64,000 bases of DNA from Nitrincola tapanii. Its GTDB lineage: Bacteria > Pseudomonadota > Gammaproteobacteria > Pseudomonadales > Balneatricaceae. The position numbers and the translations under genes were made by a program. The notes under the pieces were generated by a model. The model did not search any database and was not told the origin of the DNA. It saw only the letters and a list, made by a program, of their open reading frames with translations. Location: assembly GCF_008368715.1 (NCBI RefSeq), contig NZ_SMRS01000004.1:1-64000 (forward strand), read 5' to 3'. Every line of letters begins with the position of its first letter. Position 1 is the first letter of the stretch. Below are positions 52,213 through 63,048 of this stretch, piece after piece.

Positions 52213-53004
52213 TCAGGCTGGATAAGCCAGGGAGGCATCCGCGGCTTGCCCTAGGGCAGGTTGCGCGAACTCATCGGCTAGAATTTCGACAACATGGCGA
52301 ACGGCAACCCGACGCCCTTCACGAGATAGTTTACCGGCCATATTTAATAAACAACCGAGGTCGCCTCCGAGCAGGAGCTCAGCACCCGTTTGGTGGACGG
52401 ACTCGGCCTTATTGCTGACCATGCGATTGGAAATATCTGGGTACTTCACACAGAAGGTGCCACCAAAACCGCAACAGGTTTCGGCATCCTCCATTTCCGT
52501 CAGTGTCAGGCCTGGAATCTGTGCCAGGAGTTGACGGGGTTGCTGCTTGATTTTCAGTTCACGTAAACCCGAGCAAGAGTCGTGATAGGTCACCTGTCCC
52601 TGAAAGCGACTTTGGATCTGAGTGAAGTCGCGTACATCTACCAGAAAGCTGGTGATTTCAAATGCACGTGCCTTTAAGTCCAAGGCGCGTTGCTTCCAAG
52701 GATCCCTCTCCTCGAAGAGTTCAGGGTAGTGATGCAACATGCCGATACAGGAACCGGAAGGCCCTACAACATATTCGTAATCCGCAAAAGCGGCAATGGT
52801 TTGCTTGGCGAGTGCCGCCGCATTTTTGTTGTCACCTGAGTTAAATGCAGGTTGGCCGCAGCAGGTTTGTTGTGAAGGGACTTCGACACGGCAACCCGCG
52901 AGCTCTAGAAGTTTGATACTGGCAAAAGCGACTTCTGGACGATACAGATCGGCCAGGCAGGTAACAAAAAAGCCGACAAGGGGCTGAGTGCTGGGTTCTT
53001 TCAC
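52213..53004 (-). CDS. lutA: Lactate utilization protein LutA (CCG-domain Fe-S oxidoreductase)
   Basis: A 263-residue protein with two cysteine-rich CCG domains, each ending in a Cys-Cys-Gly: PSQQTCCGQPAFNSGD at about 39-54 and EDAETCCGFGGTFCVKYPD at about 187-205. Such domains bind unusual iron-sulfur clusters, as in GlpC and HdrB. The start codon is GTG 53004 with AGGA 8 nt upstream. It heads lutABC. No lactate permease is in the operon. Confidence 0.92.
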   Translation of the reverse strand: MKEPSTQPLVGFFVTCLADLYRPEVAFASIKLLELAGCRVEVPSQQTCCGQPAFNSGDNKNAAALAKQTIAAFADYEYVVGPSGSCIGMLHHYPELFEERDPWKQRALDLKARAFEITSFLVDVRDFTQIQSRFQGQVTYHDSCSGLRELKIKQQPRQLLAQIPGLTLTEMEDAETCCGFGGTFCVKYPDISNRMVSNKAESVHQTGAELLLGGDLGCLLNMAGKLSREGRRVAVRHVVEILADEFAQPALGQAADASLAYPA

Positions 53005-53103
53005 AGTGCTATCCTGAAAAAAGAGTCAATAAAACCTGCATGACACAGGTGAATAGCATCAAGATAGGTAAGAATCCGACTAAAATAAATAAAACCGTAA
53101 AAC

Positions 53104-53114
53104 TGGTCTGACCA
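53104..53114. promoter_or_regulatory. FadR/LldR-type operator
   Basis: TGGTCTGACCA is a perfect palindrome around its central base and matches the TGGTNNNACCA site of the FadR subfamily. It ends two bases before the regulator's ATG in the regulator-lutA intergenic region, so repression of both directions is likely. Confidence 0.65.
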
Positions 53115-53116
53115 AG

Positions 53117-53854
53117 ATGCCGCTGAATTTTGCAAACTTCTCCCCCCAGGATCAGGGGTTAAGCCAAGCCTTAACCCAATTCCTGCAGCAACAGATCCTG
53201 TTCGGTCATCTAGTGCCGGGCGAATTATTGCCGTCACAGCGCCACCTCTCCGCTGCGCTGCAGATCTCGCGAGCGAGTGTGCGTGAAGCCTTGCAGCAGC
53301 TGGAACAGCAGGGAGTGATTACGACGCGCCCGGGTGGGCGCAGTCAGGTGAATAATCTACTCAGCCAATCCTGGCAGTTGGGGCGTAGTGGGATGGGTTC
53401 AAGTGCTCAGTCCACCTTGCAGATGTTAGAAGTGCGTGCTTTTTTGGAGGGCGAGAGTGCTTATTACGCCGCCTTGCGGGCGACACCTGAAGAGCGTCAG
53501 GCCTTGGCTCTGGAGTATGAAGCGATGCGTGAGCGTAGCCAGGGACAATCGACTCTGGCTAAGGCCAAGGCCGATCTGCGTTTTCATCTGATGATCGCGA
53601 ATGCCAGCCATCATCTGTTGATTATCTCTTTTAGCCAGTTGTTCTATGAACAGTTTTTCAGTCTGATTCATGCCACCTTGTCGATCACCCTGAAGCGTTA
53701 TGGGCGTTATCCCGATGGGATCGCCGCGCAGCATGAAAAAATCCACCGGGCAATTCAGCAGGGAGAGGCTCAGATCGCACGTGAAGTGGCCCGCGAGCAT
53801 ATTCTCTATACTCGCGGGTTAATCGAAGCGGCTTTAAAAGCCGGGCCGCAATGA
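53117..53854 (+). CDS. GntR-family regulator, FadR subfamily (probable lut regulator)
   Basis: A 245-residue regulator: winged helix at about 15-78 (LVPGELLPSQRHLSAALQISRASVREALQQLEQQGVI in two parts) and an all-helical FCD ligand domain at about 95-230, with AKADLRFHLMIANASHH carrying metal-site residues. FadR-subfamily members bind organic acids such as lactate, glycolate or pyruvate. Being divergent from lutABC with a matching operator, it most likely senses lactate. No Shine-Dalgarno precedes the ATG; the operator occupies that position. Confidence 0.88.
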   Translation: MPLNFANFSPQDQGLSQALTQFLQQQILFGHLVPGELLPSQRHLSAALQISRASVREALQQLEQQGVITTRPGGRSQVNNLLSQSWQLGRSGMGSSAQSTLQMLEVRAFLEGESAYYAALRATPEERQALALEYEAMRERSQGQSTLAKAKADLRFHLMIANASHHLLIISFSQLFYEQFFSLIHATLSITLKRYGRYPDGIAAQHEKIHRAIQQGEAQIAREVAREHILYTRGLIEAALKAGPQ

Positions 53855-53892
53855 GTGCTAGGCTCTCGACCCTGGGTTTTAGATCTCAGGTA

Positions 53893-55566
53893 CTAGGCGC
53901 TTAAATCTTGCGCGGGGGCCTGTTGGACGTAACGCGAGAAAGCGCTGAGAACGGCTTGCAGTGCTGCGGCCGAGGTGTCTTCTGCTCGAGTGATTGCGGC
54001 ATAATTCTCGTCCTGGATTTGCAGAGCAATACAGGCTTGCGCTTGAGCATCGGTGCCTTGCGTCAAGGCGCTTTCATCAAAATGAATGACTTGTATCGAC
54101 ACCGCGTAGCGTTTCTCCAGCGCATGCACTAAGGCCTCAACGGCCCCTGTGCCCTGGCCTTGCAAAGGAGGTAACTGCCCGGCAACCTTGAACACGCCTT
54201 GAACACAACCTGCCTCGGTATGCAGATCATACGCTTGTAACTGCCAGGCTTCGGCCAAATGACTGAAATGTTGATCAAACAAGGCTTTAATCTGCAATGA
54301 AGTGATTTCACTGCCACTCTTCTCTGAAGCTTTTTGCACGACACGGCTGACTTCACTCTGCATCCATTTGGGTAAGCAGATGCCATAGTCGCGTTCCAAA
54401 ATTAAGGCCACACCGCCTTTTCCGCTCTGGCTGTTGATGCGCACAACCGCTTCATACTCACGCCCAATATCACGCGGATCAATCGGTAGATAGGCCACTT
54501 CCCAATGGTTTAAGTGATGCTGTTCGTGGTAGCTGATGGATTTGCGAATGGCATCCTGATGGCTACCGGAAAAAGCGGTATAGACCAGTTCTCCGGCCCA
54601 AGGGTGCCGTGCGGCAACCGGTAATTCCGTGCAGTACTCCACGACTTCGATAATCTCTTTGATATTCGAAAAGTCCAATTTAGGATCGATGCCCTGGGAG
54701 TAGAGATTCATTCCGGCGGTAACGATATCCATGTTGCCCGTACGCTCACCATTTCCCAATAAAGTCCCTTCTAAACGATCTGCACCGGCCATCAAGCCCA
54801 GTTCGGCTGCGGCCACGCCACAACCTCGATCATTGTGTGTATGTAGGCTGATAATCACATCCGAGCGCTGGCGCAGATTGCGACAAAAATACTCCACCTG
54901 ATCCGCAAACACATTGGGTGTCGACATCTCGACCGTGGCCGGTAAATTGATGATGACCCGACGCCCTGTTTCCGGTTGCCATTCTGCGATGACGGCATCA
55001 CAGACCTCCACGGCATACTCCATCTCGGTGCCGGTGAAGCTTTCAGGCGAGTACTGGAAGCCCCATTCTGTTTGGGGATAGGCTTCTGCATACTCTCGTA
55101 CCCACTTGGCACCCTGAACCGCTATGGCTTTGATGCCGTCACGGTCTAAGCCAAATACCTGCTCACGTTGGACTTTGGAGGTGGAGTTATAGACATGCAC
55201 AATCGCTTTTTTAGCACCCTCTAAGGCTTCATAAGAACGTGCAATCAACTCTTCGCGCGCCTGCGTCAGAATCTGGATGGTGACATCCTCTGGAATCAAC
55301 TCTTCTGTGATCAATTTGCGCACAAAATCGAAGTCGGGCTGTGAGGCCGAGGGGAAACCGACTTCGATCTCCTTGAAGCCCATCTTCACCAATAAACTGA
55401 ACATGCGTGTTTTTTGTTCAACATTCATGGGGTTGATCAAGGCCTGGTTGCCGTCACGCAGATCTACGCTGCACCAGAGAGGCGCTTGCGTGATCTGTTG
55501 ATCGGGCCAAGTGCGGTCAGTTAAACGTATCGGAGTAAAGGGTCGATACTTGCGATGATCAAACAT
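53893..55566 (-). CDS. leuA: 2-isopropylmalate synthase
   Basis: A 557-residue enzyme of the longer LeuA type found in pseudomonads and actinobacteria. TIM-barrel catalytic motif: LRDGNQALINPM (about 36-47); metal-binding HTHNDRGCG (about 240) and LLGNGERTGN (about 270). The C-terminal regulatory domain (about 430-545) binds leucine for feedback inhibition. It condenses acetyl-CoA with 2-oxoisovalerate. Divergent from an Lrp/AsnC gene. No leucine-rich leader peptide is visible upstream. Confidence 0.96.
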   Translation of the reverse strand: MFDHRKYRPFTPIRLTDRTWPDQQITQAPLWCSVDLRDGNQALINPMNVEQKTRMFSLLVKMGFKEIEVGFPSASQPDFDFVRKLITEELIPEDVTIQILTQAREELIARSYEALEGAKKAIVHVYNSTSKVQREQVFGLDRDGIKAIAVQGAKWVREYAEAYPQTEWGFQYSPESFTGTEMEYAVEVCDAVIAEWQPETGRRVIINLPATVEMSTPNVFADQVEYFCRNLRQRSDVIISLHTHNDRGCGVAAAELGLMAGADRLEGTLLGNGERTGNMDIVTAGMNLYSQGIDPKLDFSNIKEIIEVVEYCTELPVAARHPWAGELVYTAFSGSHQDAIRKSISYHEQHHLNHWEVAYLPIDPRDIGREYEAVVRINSQSGKGGVALILERDYGICLPKWMQSEVSRVVQKASEKSGSEITSLQIKALFDQHFSHLAEAWQLQAYDLHTEAGCVQGVFKVAGQLPPLQGQGTGAVEALVHALEKRYAVSIQVIHFDESALTQGTDAQAQACIALQIQDENYAAITRAEDTSAAALQAVLSAFSRYVQQAPAQDLSA

Positions 55567-55657
55567 GATGAAATCCTACTCAATTGGGGGCGACCATGAC
55601 GGCGATTTGCTTGAGATAAGTCTAGGAGAAAGTGTGCGCAATAGGCTTGCGAGTTAT

Positions 55658-55669
55658 GCATTTAAATGC
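55658..55669. promoter_or_regulatory. Palindrome in the leuA-Lrp divergent region
   Basis: GCATTTAAATGC is a perfect 12-bp palindrome in an A+T-rich divergent promoter region between leuA and an Lrp/AsnC gene. A self-regulating binding site is possible. Confidence 0.35.
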
Positions 55670-55743
55670 TTAATTTAGCAATTAAAGTAAAGGTTAATTG
55701 AAATTTTCTTTATAAATATTGCGGAAAATGTTCGGGGGGTGAA

Positions 55744-56214
55744 ATGGGTGTTGAATTAGATCGATATGATATGCGGATTTTGCAGGCCTTGCAGCAGGAT
55801 GCCTCCCTCTCCAATCAGGAGTTAGCTGATCGTATTGGTTTGACACCGGCACCCTGCTCAAGACGTGTGAAGCATCTGGAAGAGGCCGGGGTGATCGATC
55901 GTTATGTCGCACGCGTGAATGAGCGCAAGGTTGGGTTAAATCTGATTGCGATGCTGCATATTAGTATGGATAAACATATACCCGAACGTTTTGAAACGTT
56001 TGAAGCCGCGATCGCGAATATACCGGAAGTGATGGAGTGTTATTTAATCACCGGGCACGATGCGGATTATCAGTTAAAAGTCGCCGTCCGAGATATGGAT
56101 GCCTATCAAGAGATTCTGTTAGGCAAAATTACGCGTATTAGTGGTGTCTCGGGGGTTAAATCCTCTTTTATTATGCGCAAGGTGGTGGATACGACGGCGG
56201 TACCCTTGGGTTAG
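55744..56214 (+). CDS. Lrp/AsnC family regulator
   Basis: A 156-residue regulator of normal Lrp length: helix-turn-helix at about 20-45 (QDASLSNQELADRIGLTPAPCSRRVKHLEEAGVI) and a RAM effector domain at about 70-145 (VMECYLITGHDADYQLKVAVRDMDAYQEIL). GITGNxD-type residues in the RAM domain bind amino acids. CGGGGGGTG precedes the ATG. Its divergence from leuA suggests control of branched-chain amino acid synthesis, which is inference. Confidence 0.92.
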   Translation: MGVELDRYDMRILQALQQDASLSNQELADRIGLTPAPCSRRVKHLEEAGVIDRYVARVNERKVGLNLIAMLHISMDKHIPERFETFEAAIANIPEVMECYLITGHDADYQLKVAVRDMDAYQEILLGKITRISGVSGVKSSFIMRKVVDTTAVPLG

Positions 56215-56251
56215 CTATGCCTTGCAATTGGCGAAACGGTGCAAGGGTCTG

Positions 56252-56340
56252 TATAATCTGCGATCCGCTGTACTTGGTTTGTACGGCTTTTTCTTTTCCA
56301 GCATTCATATAATGCTTATGTGGCCTGTCGTAGGGGCCAC
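56252..56340 (+). promoter_or_regulatory. thrS leader: two TATAAT boxes and two hairpins
   Basis: TATAAT occurs at 56252-56257 (with TTGGCG 18 bp upstream) and again at 56308-56313. Between them GCTGTAC (56267-56273) pairs with GTACGGC (56281-56287) and is followed by TTTTTCTTTT, an intrinsic terminator that may end the Lrp gene or attenuate the first transcript. GTGGCC/GGCCAC (56320-56340) is a second hairpin shortly before the thrS AAGGA site. Confidence 0.5.
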
Positions 56341-56360
56341 CACTAAGATAAGGATTCAGC

Positions 56361-58277
56361 ATGCCTGTAATTACCCTTCCAGACGGTAGCGTTCGTCAAT
56401 TTGATCATGCCGTGAGTGTATTCGATGTCGCGGCCGACATAGGGACTGGACTGGCGAAAGCCGCTCTAGCCGGTAAAGTGAATGGTCAGTTGGTGGACAC
56501 CAGTTATATCCTGGATGAAGACGCTCAGTTATCGATTATCACGGCGCGTGATGAAGAGGGCATAGAGGTGATTCGTCACTCTTGCGCGCACTTGATGGCA
56601 ATGGCTGTACAGGATCTGTTTCCGGGTGCTCAGGTGACCATCGGGCCCGTGATAGAAAATGGGTTCTACTATGATTTTGCCTATGAGCGTCCCTTTACCC
56701 CGGAAGATTTGGAAAAGATCGAAGCGCGCATGAATGAGTTGTCCAAGCAGAATCTGCCTGTGCAACGTTCAGTGATGAGTCGCGATGAAGCGATCGCACT
56801 CTTTGAAGAGATGGGTGAGTCTTACAAGGTCGAGATCATCAGTGATATCCCGAGTGATCAACCGCTTTCTTTCTACCAGCAGGGCGAGTTTATTGATCTC
56901 TGCCGAGGCCCGCACGTCCCCTCTACAGGCCATATCAAAGCGTTTAAGTTGATGAAGGTGGCGGGCGCTTACTGGCGTGGCAACTCAGAGAATGAGATGT
57001 TGCAGCGCATCTACGGAACTGCTTGGGGCGATAAGAAGGATTTAAAGGAATATCTGTTCCGTTTGGAAGAAGCGGAAAAGCGTGACCATCGTAAGCTGGG
57101 TAAGGCTTTACATCTGTTCCATATGCAGGAAGAAGCACCGGGTATGGTGTTTTGGCATCCGAATGGTTGGACAGTGTATCAGCAGATTGAGCAGTACATG
57201 CGCGGTAAACAGCGTACGCATGGATATCAAGAGATTAAAACTCCGATGGTGGTCGAGCGCACACTTTGGGAGAAATCCGGTCATTGGGATAAATTCCATG
57301 ACGAAATGTTTACGACGAATTCAGAAAGTCGCGATTTTGCGGTGAAGCCGATGAACTGCCCTTGCCATGTGCAGGTCTTTAACCAAGGTTTGCGCTCTTA
57401 TCGTGATCTGCCTTTGCGTTTGGCGGAGTTCGGTTCGTGTCACCGTAATGAACCTTCGGGCGCCCTGCATGGCATCATGCGTGTGCGTGGTTTTGTTCAG
57501 GATGATGCGCATATCTTCTGTGCCGAAGCCTCTATTCAGCAGGAAGTTGCCGACTTTATCGATTTCTTGCATGAAGTCTACCGTGATTTTGGTTTTGATA
57601 ACGTCATCTACAAGCTTTCTACGCGCCCGGAAAAGCGTGTAGGTTCCGATGAAAGCTGGGATAAAGCGGAAAAAGCCTTAGCGGATGCATTGGATGCGGC
57701 GGGCTTGGATTGGGAAGAGCTGCCAGGTGAGGGCGCATTTTATGGGCCTAAAATCGAGTTTTCTCTGAAGGATTGCCTGGGGCGTGTTTGGCAGTGTGGC
57801 ACCATCCAAGTAGATTTCTCTATGCCGGGACGTCTCGGTGCTCAGTTTGTGAACGAAGCGGGTGAGCGTGAAGTGCCGGTGATGTTGCATCGTGCGATTT
57901 TGGGTTCCTTTGAGCGGTTTATCGGTATTTTAATTGAACACTACGCTGGGGCTTTGCCGACTTGGTTAGCACCCACGCAGGTGGCCATTATGAACATTAC
58001 CGACAAACAAGCGGATTTCTGTACGCAGATCACAGAAAAACTCGAAGAAGTCGGGATTCGTACGCATCTGGACTTGAGAAACGAGAAGATCGGCTTTAAA
58101 ATCCGCGAGCACACTTTACAAAAAATACCTTACCTGCTTGTGGTAGGGGATAAAGAAGTAGAATCCGGTTCCGTTGCAGTGCGCACGCGCTCCGGTAAGG
58201 ATCTGGGCGTTCTCTCCGTTGACGATCTGATCAGCCATCTTCAGGCTGAGATCGCACGCAAATCAGCCCAGGCATAA
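56361..58277 (+). CDS. thrS: Threonyl-tRNA synthetase
   Basis: A 638-residue class II synthetase: TGS domain (1-62), editing domain with [12 protein letters not shown] (HxxxH) at about 74-85, catalytic core with the zinc Cys in [12 protein letters not shown] (about 333), motif 2 [17 protein letters not shown] (about 362-378), and anticodon-binding C-terminus. Heads the translation operon thrS-infC-rpmI-rplT. E. coli ThrRS represses its own mRNA; a leader hairpin here could serve the same purpose, but I do not see an anticodon-like loop. Confidence 0.98.
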   Translation: MPVITLPDGSVRQFDHAVSVFDVAADIGTGLAKAALAGKVNGQLVDTSYILDEDAQLSIITARDEEGIEVIRHSCAHLMAMAVQDLFPGAQVTIGPVIENGFYYDFAYERPFTPEDLEKIEARMNELSKQNLPVQRSVMSRDEAIALFEEMGESYKVEIISDIPSDQPLSFYQQGEFIDLCRGPHVPSTGHIKAFKLMKVAGAYWRGNSENEMLQRIYGTAWGDKKDLKEYLFRLEEAEKRDHRKLGKALHLFHMQEEAPGMVFWHPNGWTVYQQIEQYMRGKQRTHGYQEIKTPMVVERTLWEKSGHWDKFHDEMFTTNSESRDFAVKPMNCPCHVQVFNQGLRSYRDLPLRLAEFGSCHRNEPSGALHGIMRVRGFVQDDAHIFCAEASIQQEVADFIDFLHEVYRDFGFDNVIYKLSTRPEKRVGSDESWDKAEKALADALDAAGLDWEELPGEGAFYGPKIEFSLKDCLGRVWQCGTIQVDFSMPGRLGAQFVNEAGEREVPVMLHRAILGSFERFIGILIEHYAGALPTWLAPTQVAIMNITDKQADFCTQITEKLEEVGIRTHLDLRNEKIGFKIREHTLQKIPYLLVVGDKEVESGSVAVRTRSGKDLGVLSVDDLISHLQAEIARKSAQA

Positions 58278-58298
58278 TAAGACTCGTCAGGAGATAGG

Positions 58299-58838
58299 AT
58301 TATCAGGCGTGAAACTAAGCGTGGTGGCCGTGGTCCGCTGCCACCCATCAATGAGAATATTCGTGCATCGCAGCTGCGTTTGATCGGCGCTGACGGTGCT
58401 CAGGTAGGAATTGTCAGTATTGAAGAGGCGCTTGAGATCGCTCAAGCAGCTGAACTTGACCTAGTTCAGATCTCGGAATCCGATCCCATCGTCTGTAAGG
58501 TGATGGATTACGGAAAACATCAGTACGAGTTGAAAAAGAAAGCAAATGAAGCCAAGAAGAAACAGGCTCAGATGCAGGTCAAGGAAATCAAATTCCGTCC
58601 CGGTACGGAAGAAGGGGATTATCAGGTAAAACTACGCAACCTGATACGTTTCCTTGAAGGCGGGGACAAAGCCAAGGTAACCCTTAGGTTCCGAGGCCGT
58701 GAGATGGCTCACCAAGAGCTGGGCATGCAACTGCTGGAGCGGATCGAACAAGATCTTGCCGAAGTCGGAATTGTTGAACAGCGTCCAAAAATGGAAGGCC
58801 GTCAAATGGTCATGGTGGTTGCCCCGAAAAAGAAATAG
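58299..58838 (+). CDS. infC: Translation initiation factor IF-3 (AUU start)
   Basis: A 179-residue IF3. The start is ATT at 58299 with AGGAG 5 nt upstream; the peptide then reads as the expected basic N-terminus and [18 protein letters not shown]. Later in-frame ATG codons would remove conserved residues. Two domains are joined by a Lys-rich linker (about 80-95); the C-terminal domain contains [18 protein letters not shown]3 rejects non-standard start codons, so its own AUU start gives negative feedback, as in E. coli. It follows thrS by 21 bp. Confidence 0.97.
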   Translation: MIRRETKRGGRGPLPPINENIRASQLRLIGADGAQVGIVSIEEALEIAQAAELDLVQISESDPIVCKVMDYGKHQYELKKKANEAKKKQAQMQVKEIKFRPGTEEGDYQVKLRNLIRFLEGGDKAKVTLRFRGREMAHQELGMQLLERIEQDLAEVGIVEQRPKMEGRQMVMVVAPKKK

Positions 58839-58944
58839 TTCTCTGAACACCACTTCCCGCGTATTGATTGCCTCGGCACTCGATGCGTGGGATTTGTTGT
58901 ATTCAGCTAGAGCTGATTAAACAAACGAATGCGTGGAGAAAGAC

Positions 58945-59139
58945 ATGCCTAAGATTAAAACTGTCCGCGGTGCGGCAAAGCGTTTCAAAAAAACTGCGAA
59001 TGGCATCAAGCATAAGCAGGCCTTCAAAAGTCACATTCTGACCAAGAAAACTACTAAGCGTAAGCGTCAGCTGCGTCCTATGGCTCAGTTGGATGCCAGC
59101 GATGTGAAGTTGGTTAAGCGCATGCTGCCAACTCTGTAA
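58945..59139 (+). CDS. rpmI: 50S ribosomal protein bL35
   Basis: A 64-residue basic ribosomal protein: [20 protein letters not shown] at the start and [17 protein letters not shown] in the middle are fully typical. ATG 58945 has GGAG 6 nt upstream. The 106 bp after infC contain TCAGC/GCTGA pairing around 58904-58917; in E. coli this region carries the L20 operator, but I cannot confirm one here. Confidence 0.98.
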   Translation: MPKIKTVRGAAKRFKKTANGIKHKQAFKSHILTKKTTKRKRQLRPMAQLDASDVKLVKRMLPTL

Positions 59140-59182
59140 GTTTGTCTTGTAAGAATTTGTAAATTATTAAGAAGGAAATGCT

Positions 59183-59539
59183 ATGCCTCGCGTAAAACGT
59201 GGTGTTGTGGCGCGTCGTCGTCATAAAAAAATTCTGAAGTTGGCTAAAGGTTACTACGGTGCCCGCAGTCGTGTGTTCCGTGTGGCCAAGCAGGCTGTCA
59301 TCAAAGCGGGTCAATACGCTTACCGTGACCGCCGTCAACGCAAGCGCCAGTTCCGTGCTCTGTGGATCGCGCGTATCAACGCTGCGGCTCGCATCAATGG
59401 TCTATCTTACAGCCGTTTCATTTCTGGCCTGAAAAAAGCCAACATTGAAATCGACCGTAAAGTCCTGGCGGATCTGGCTGTTCACCAGCAGAATGCATTC
59501 GCAGCTGTTGTTGAGAAAGCTAAAGCAGCTTTGGCATAA
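59183..59539 (+). CDS. rplT: 50S ribosomal protein bL20
   Basis: A 118-residue ribosomal protein with the long basic helix at the N-terminus ([21 protein letters not shown]) and the conserved [17 protein letters not shown] block. It nucleates 50S assembly and represses its own operon in E. coli. AAGGAA precedes the ATG. A terminator-like hairpin follows 42 bp after the stop. Confidence 0.98.
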   Translation: MPRVKRGVVARRRHKKILKLAKGYYGARSRVFRVAKQAVIKAGQYAYRDRRQRKRQFRALWIARINAAARINGLSYSRFISGLKKANIEIDRKVLADLAVHQQNAFAAVVEKAKAALA

Positions 59540-59581
59540 GCCAACACCCGCCTATAGGTAGGTAATTGACTGACTCAGATG

Positions 59582-59612
59582 GGGGAAGGGTGCAAGCTCT
59601 TCCCCTATTTTT
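59582..59612 (+). terminator. Terminator or attenuator between rplT and pheS
   Basis: GGGGAAG (59582-59588) pairs with CTTCCCC (59599-59605) and TATTTTTA follows, only 17 bp before the pheS start. It probably ends the ribosomal transcript in part. E. coli pheST is attenuated with a Phe-rich leader peptide, but no such peptide is seen here. Confidence 0.65.
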
Positions 59613-59616
59613 ATGA

Positions 59617-60612
<996 letters not shown>

Positions 60613-60651
60613 GCGCCTTGCGCATCTCACAGCTTTTATCAGGACAGCAAC

Positions 60652-63030
60652 ATGAAATTCAGTGAACACTGGTTACGCGAATGGGTTCAGCCGGCGATTG
60701 CAACACAGGCTCTGTGTGATCAGTTAAGTTTGGCCGGTTTAGAAGTCGATGATGTTTCTGCGGTGGCAGGAGATTTTTCTGGAGTTGTGGTCGCCGAGAT
60801 TCTGAGTGCTCAGCCACATCCTGATGCCGATAAATTACAAGTATGCCAAGTCAGCGATGGTCAGGAAACCTTCCAAGTCGTGTGCGGTGCCGCGAATGCG
60901 CGTGCCGGGTTAAAAACGGCTTTTGCAAAAGTGGGCGCGGTGCTGCCGGGTGATTTTCGCATTAAGCGTGCTAAGCTGCGCCAAGTCGAGTCTTTCGGCA
61001 TGTTGTGTGCTGAAGATGAATTGGGAATTTCTGACAACCATGATGGCATCATGGAGTTGGCACAGAATGCACCTGTCGGGCAGGATCTGCGCCAGTACCT
61101 GGGTTTGGACGATCAGATCGTAGATGTGGATCTGACACCCAACCGTGGTGATTGCTTAAGTATTGCCGGTATGGCACGTGAAGTGGGTGTTCTGAACCGT
61201 GTCCCCGTGACCCCAGTTCAGATTGCACCGATTTCGGCGAGTCATGACCAGGTGGTGCCTGTGACGCTGATCGCGCCTGCAGATTGCCCTCGTTACTTAG
61301 GACGTGTCATTCGTAACATCCGTCAGGGGGTACAAACACCCTTATGGATGCAGGAAAAACTGCGTCGTTCAGGGATTCGCAGTATCGATCCGGTGGTGGA
61401 TGTAACCAATTACGTTTTACTGGAACTGGGTCAGCCGATGCATGCTTTTGATCTAGAAAAGCTGGAAGGTGGTATCCAGGTTCGTAGAGCCAATGCCGGT
61501 GAAAAGCTGCGTTTGTTAGATGGCCAGGAAGTGGATCTGCAAGCGGATACCCTAGTGATTGCGGATGAAGCTAAAGCCCTGGCCATGGCAGGAATTATGG
61601 GAGGCGAGGCCAGTAGTGTGACCGATGCCACCCAGCACCTGTTCTTGGAAAGTGCGTTCTTTGCGCCCTTATCTATTGTCGGGCGTGCACGTAACTACGG
61701 TTTGCACACAGACTCTTCACACCGTTTTGAACGTGGGGTTGATTGGCAGTTACAACGGCAAGCCTTAGAGCGTGCCACAGCCTTACTACTTGAAATTGTA
61801 GGGGGCGAAGCGGGTCCGGTTATCGAAGCGCTGAGTGCCGAGCATCTACCACAGGTTCCACAGATACGTTTGCGTCAGTCGCGCATTGATCAGATGTTGG
61901 CGATGTCGCTGCCGCCTGCTGAGGTTGAAGAAATCCTCGGGCGTTTAGGTTTAACCCTGAGTAAGACAGAGTCCGATGAATGGCGTGTCGCAGTGCCCAG
62001 CTATCGTTTTGATATTACTCTAGAGGTGGATCTGATCGAAGAACTGGCGCGAGTCTATGGATACGATCGTTTGCCGGTTAAAACGCCGAGTGCTGAACTG
62101 CCTCTCCCCCCGATCTCTGAAGCTAAGCAGAGTGTGCAGTTTTTGCGTCGCCATATGATTGCACGGGGTTATCAGGAGGCGATTACCTATAGTTTTATTG
62201 AAGCGGGTTTGTCGCGTCAGTTTGATCCTAAGCATGAAGCAGTGGCCTTGGCCAATCCGATTTCGGCCGAAATGGCGGTCATGCGTACGACCTTATGGCC
62301 GGGTTTGGTCAAGGCAGTTGAGTATAATCAGAATCGTCAACAGAATCGTATTCGCCTGTTTGAGACAGGCCAGCGCTTTGTGCCACAAGCCCAGGGATTG
62401 CTGCAAGAGAATGTTTTGGCGGCGGTGGTCACCGGTACGCGTGATGCGGAAAGCTGGTGTGCCGGTAAGGATAAACTGGATTTCTTCGACATTAAAGGCG
62501 ATCTGGAGTCCTTATTGAGTCTGGGCGGCTGCTTGGCGGAGTATGCATTTGTGGCCGCTGAGCATCCTGCGCTGCATCCAGGGCAGAGTGCACGTATTGA
62601 GCGTCAAGGCAAGTTAATTGGATGGATCGGTGCGCTGCACCCACAGTTACAGAAGGATTTGGATCTGAATGGCCCGATCTATCTGTTTGAGCTGTCGCTG
62701 TCCGAAATTCAAACCGGACGCTTGCCGCGTTATGAAGCGCTGTCGAAATTCCCAGAAATGCGTCGAGATCTGTCTTTATTGGTGGATCAGTCGATCAGCT
62801 TTGGTGCGATTCGAGAAGCGGCCGTGGCAGCCGGTGGTGAATATCTGCGTCAGGTCCGTCTTTTTGATCAATATCAGGGCCAAGGTATTGAACCAGGACG
62901 AAAAAGTCTGGCTCTGGGCTTGACCTGGCAGCATCCATCACGCACTCTTACTGATGAAGAAATAAACAACAGTGTGGCGTCGGTGATTGCCGCTTTAAAT
63001 ACACACTGTGGTGCCTCTCTCAGAGATTAA
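60652..63030 (+). CDS. pheT: Phenylalanyl-tRNA synthetase beta subunit
   Basis: A 792-residue beta subunit of normal length. MKFSEHWLREWV start, EMAP/tRNA-binding domain at about 40-150 (HPDADKLQVCQVSDG), B3/B4 editing core with VDVTNYVLLELGQPMHAFDLEKL (about 247) and the ferredoxin-fold anticodon domain at the C-terminus (YEALSKFPEMRRDLSLLVD). It edits mischarged Tyr-tRNA(Phe). Confidence 0.98.
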   Translation: MKFSEHWLREWVQPAIATQALCDQLSLAGLEVDDVSAVAGDFSGVVVAEILSAQPHPDADKLQVCQVSDGQETFQVVCGAANARAGLKTAFAKVGAVLPGDFRIKRAKLRQVESFGMLCAEDELGISDNHDGIMELAQNAPVGQDLRQYLGLDDQIVDVDLTPNRGDCLSIAGMAREVGVLNRVPVTPVQIAPISASHDQVVPVTLIAPADCPRYLGRVIRNIRQGVQTPLWMQEKLRRSGIRSIDPVVDVTNYVLLELGQPMHAFDLEKLEGGIQVRRANAGEKLRLLDGQEVDLQADTLVIADEAKALAMAGIMGGEASSVTDATQHLFLESAFFAPLSIVGRARNYGLHTDSSHRFERGVDWQLQRQALERATALLLEIVGGEAGPVIEALSAEHLPQVPQIRLRQSRIDQMLAMSLPPAEVEEILGRLGLTLSKTESDEWRVAVPSYRFDITLEVDLIEELARVYGYDRLPVKTPSAELPLPPISEAKQSVQFLRRHMIARGYQEAITYSFIEAGLSRQFDPKHEAVALANPISAEMAVMRTTLWPGLVKAVEYNQNRQQNRIRLFETGQRFVPQAQGLLQENVLAAVVTGTRDAESWCAGKDKLDFFDIKGDLESLLSLGGCLAEYAFVAAEHPALHPGQSARIERQGKLIGWIGALHPQLQKDLDLNGPIYLFELSLSEIQTGRLPRYEALSKFPEMRRDLSLLVDQSISFGAIREAAVAAGGEYLRQVRLFDQYQGQGIEPGRKSLALGLTWQHPSRTLTDEEINNSVASVIAALNTHCGASLRD

Positions 63031-63048
63031 GACAACAGGGTGAATGTC

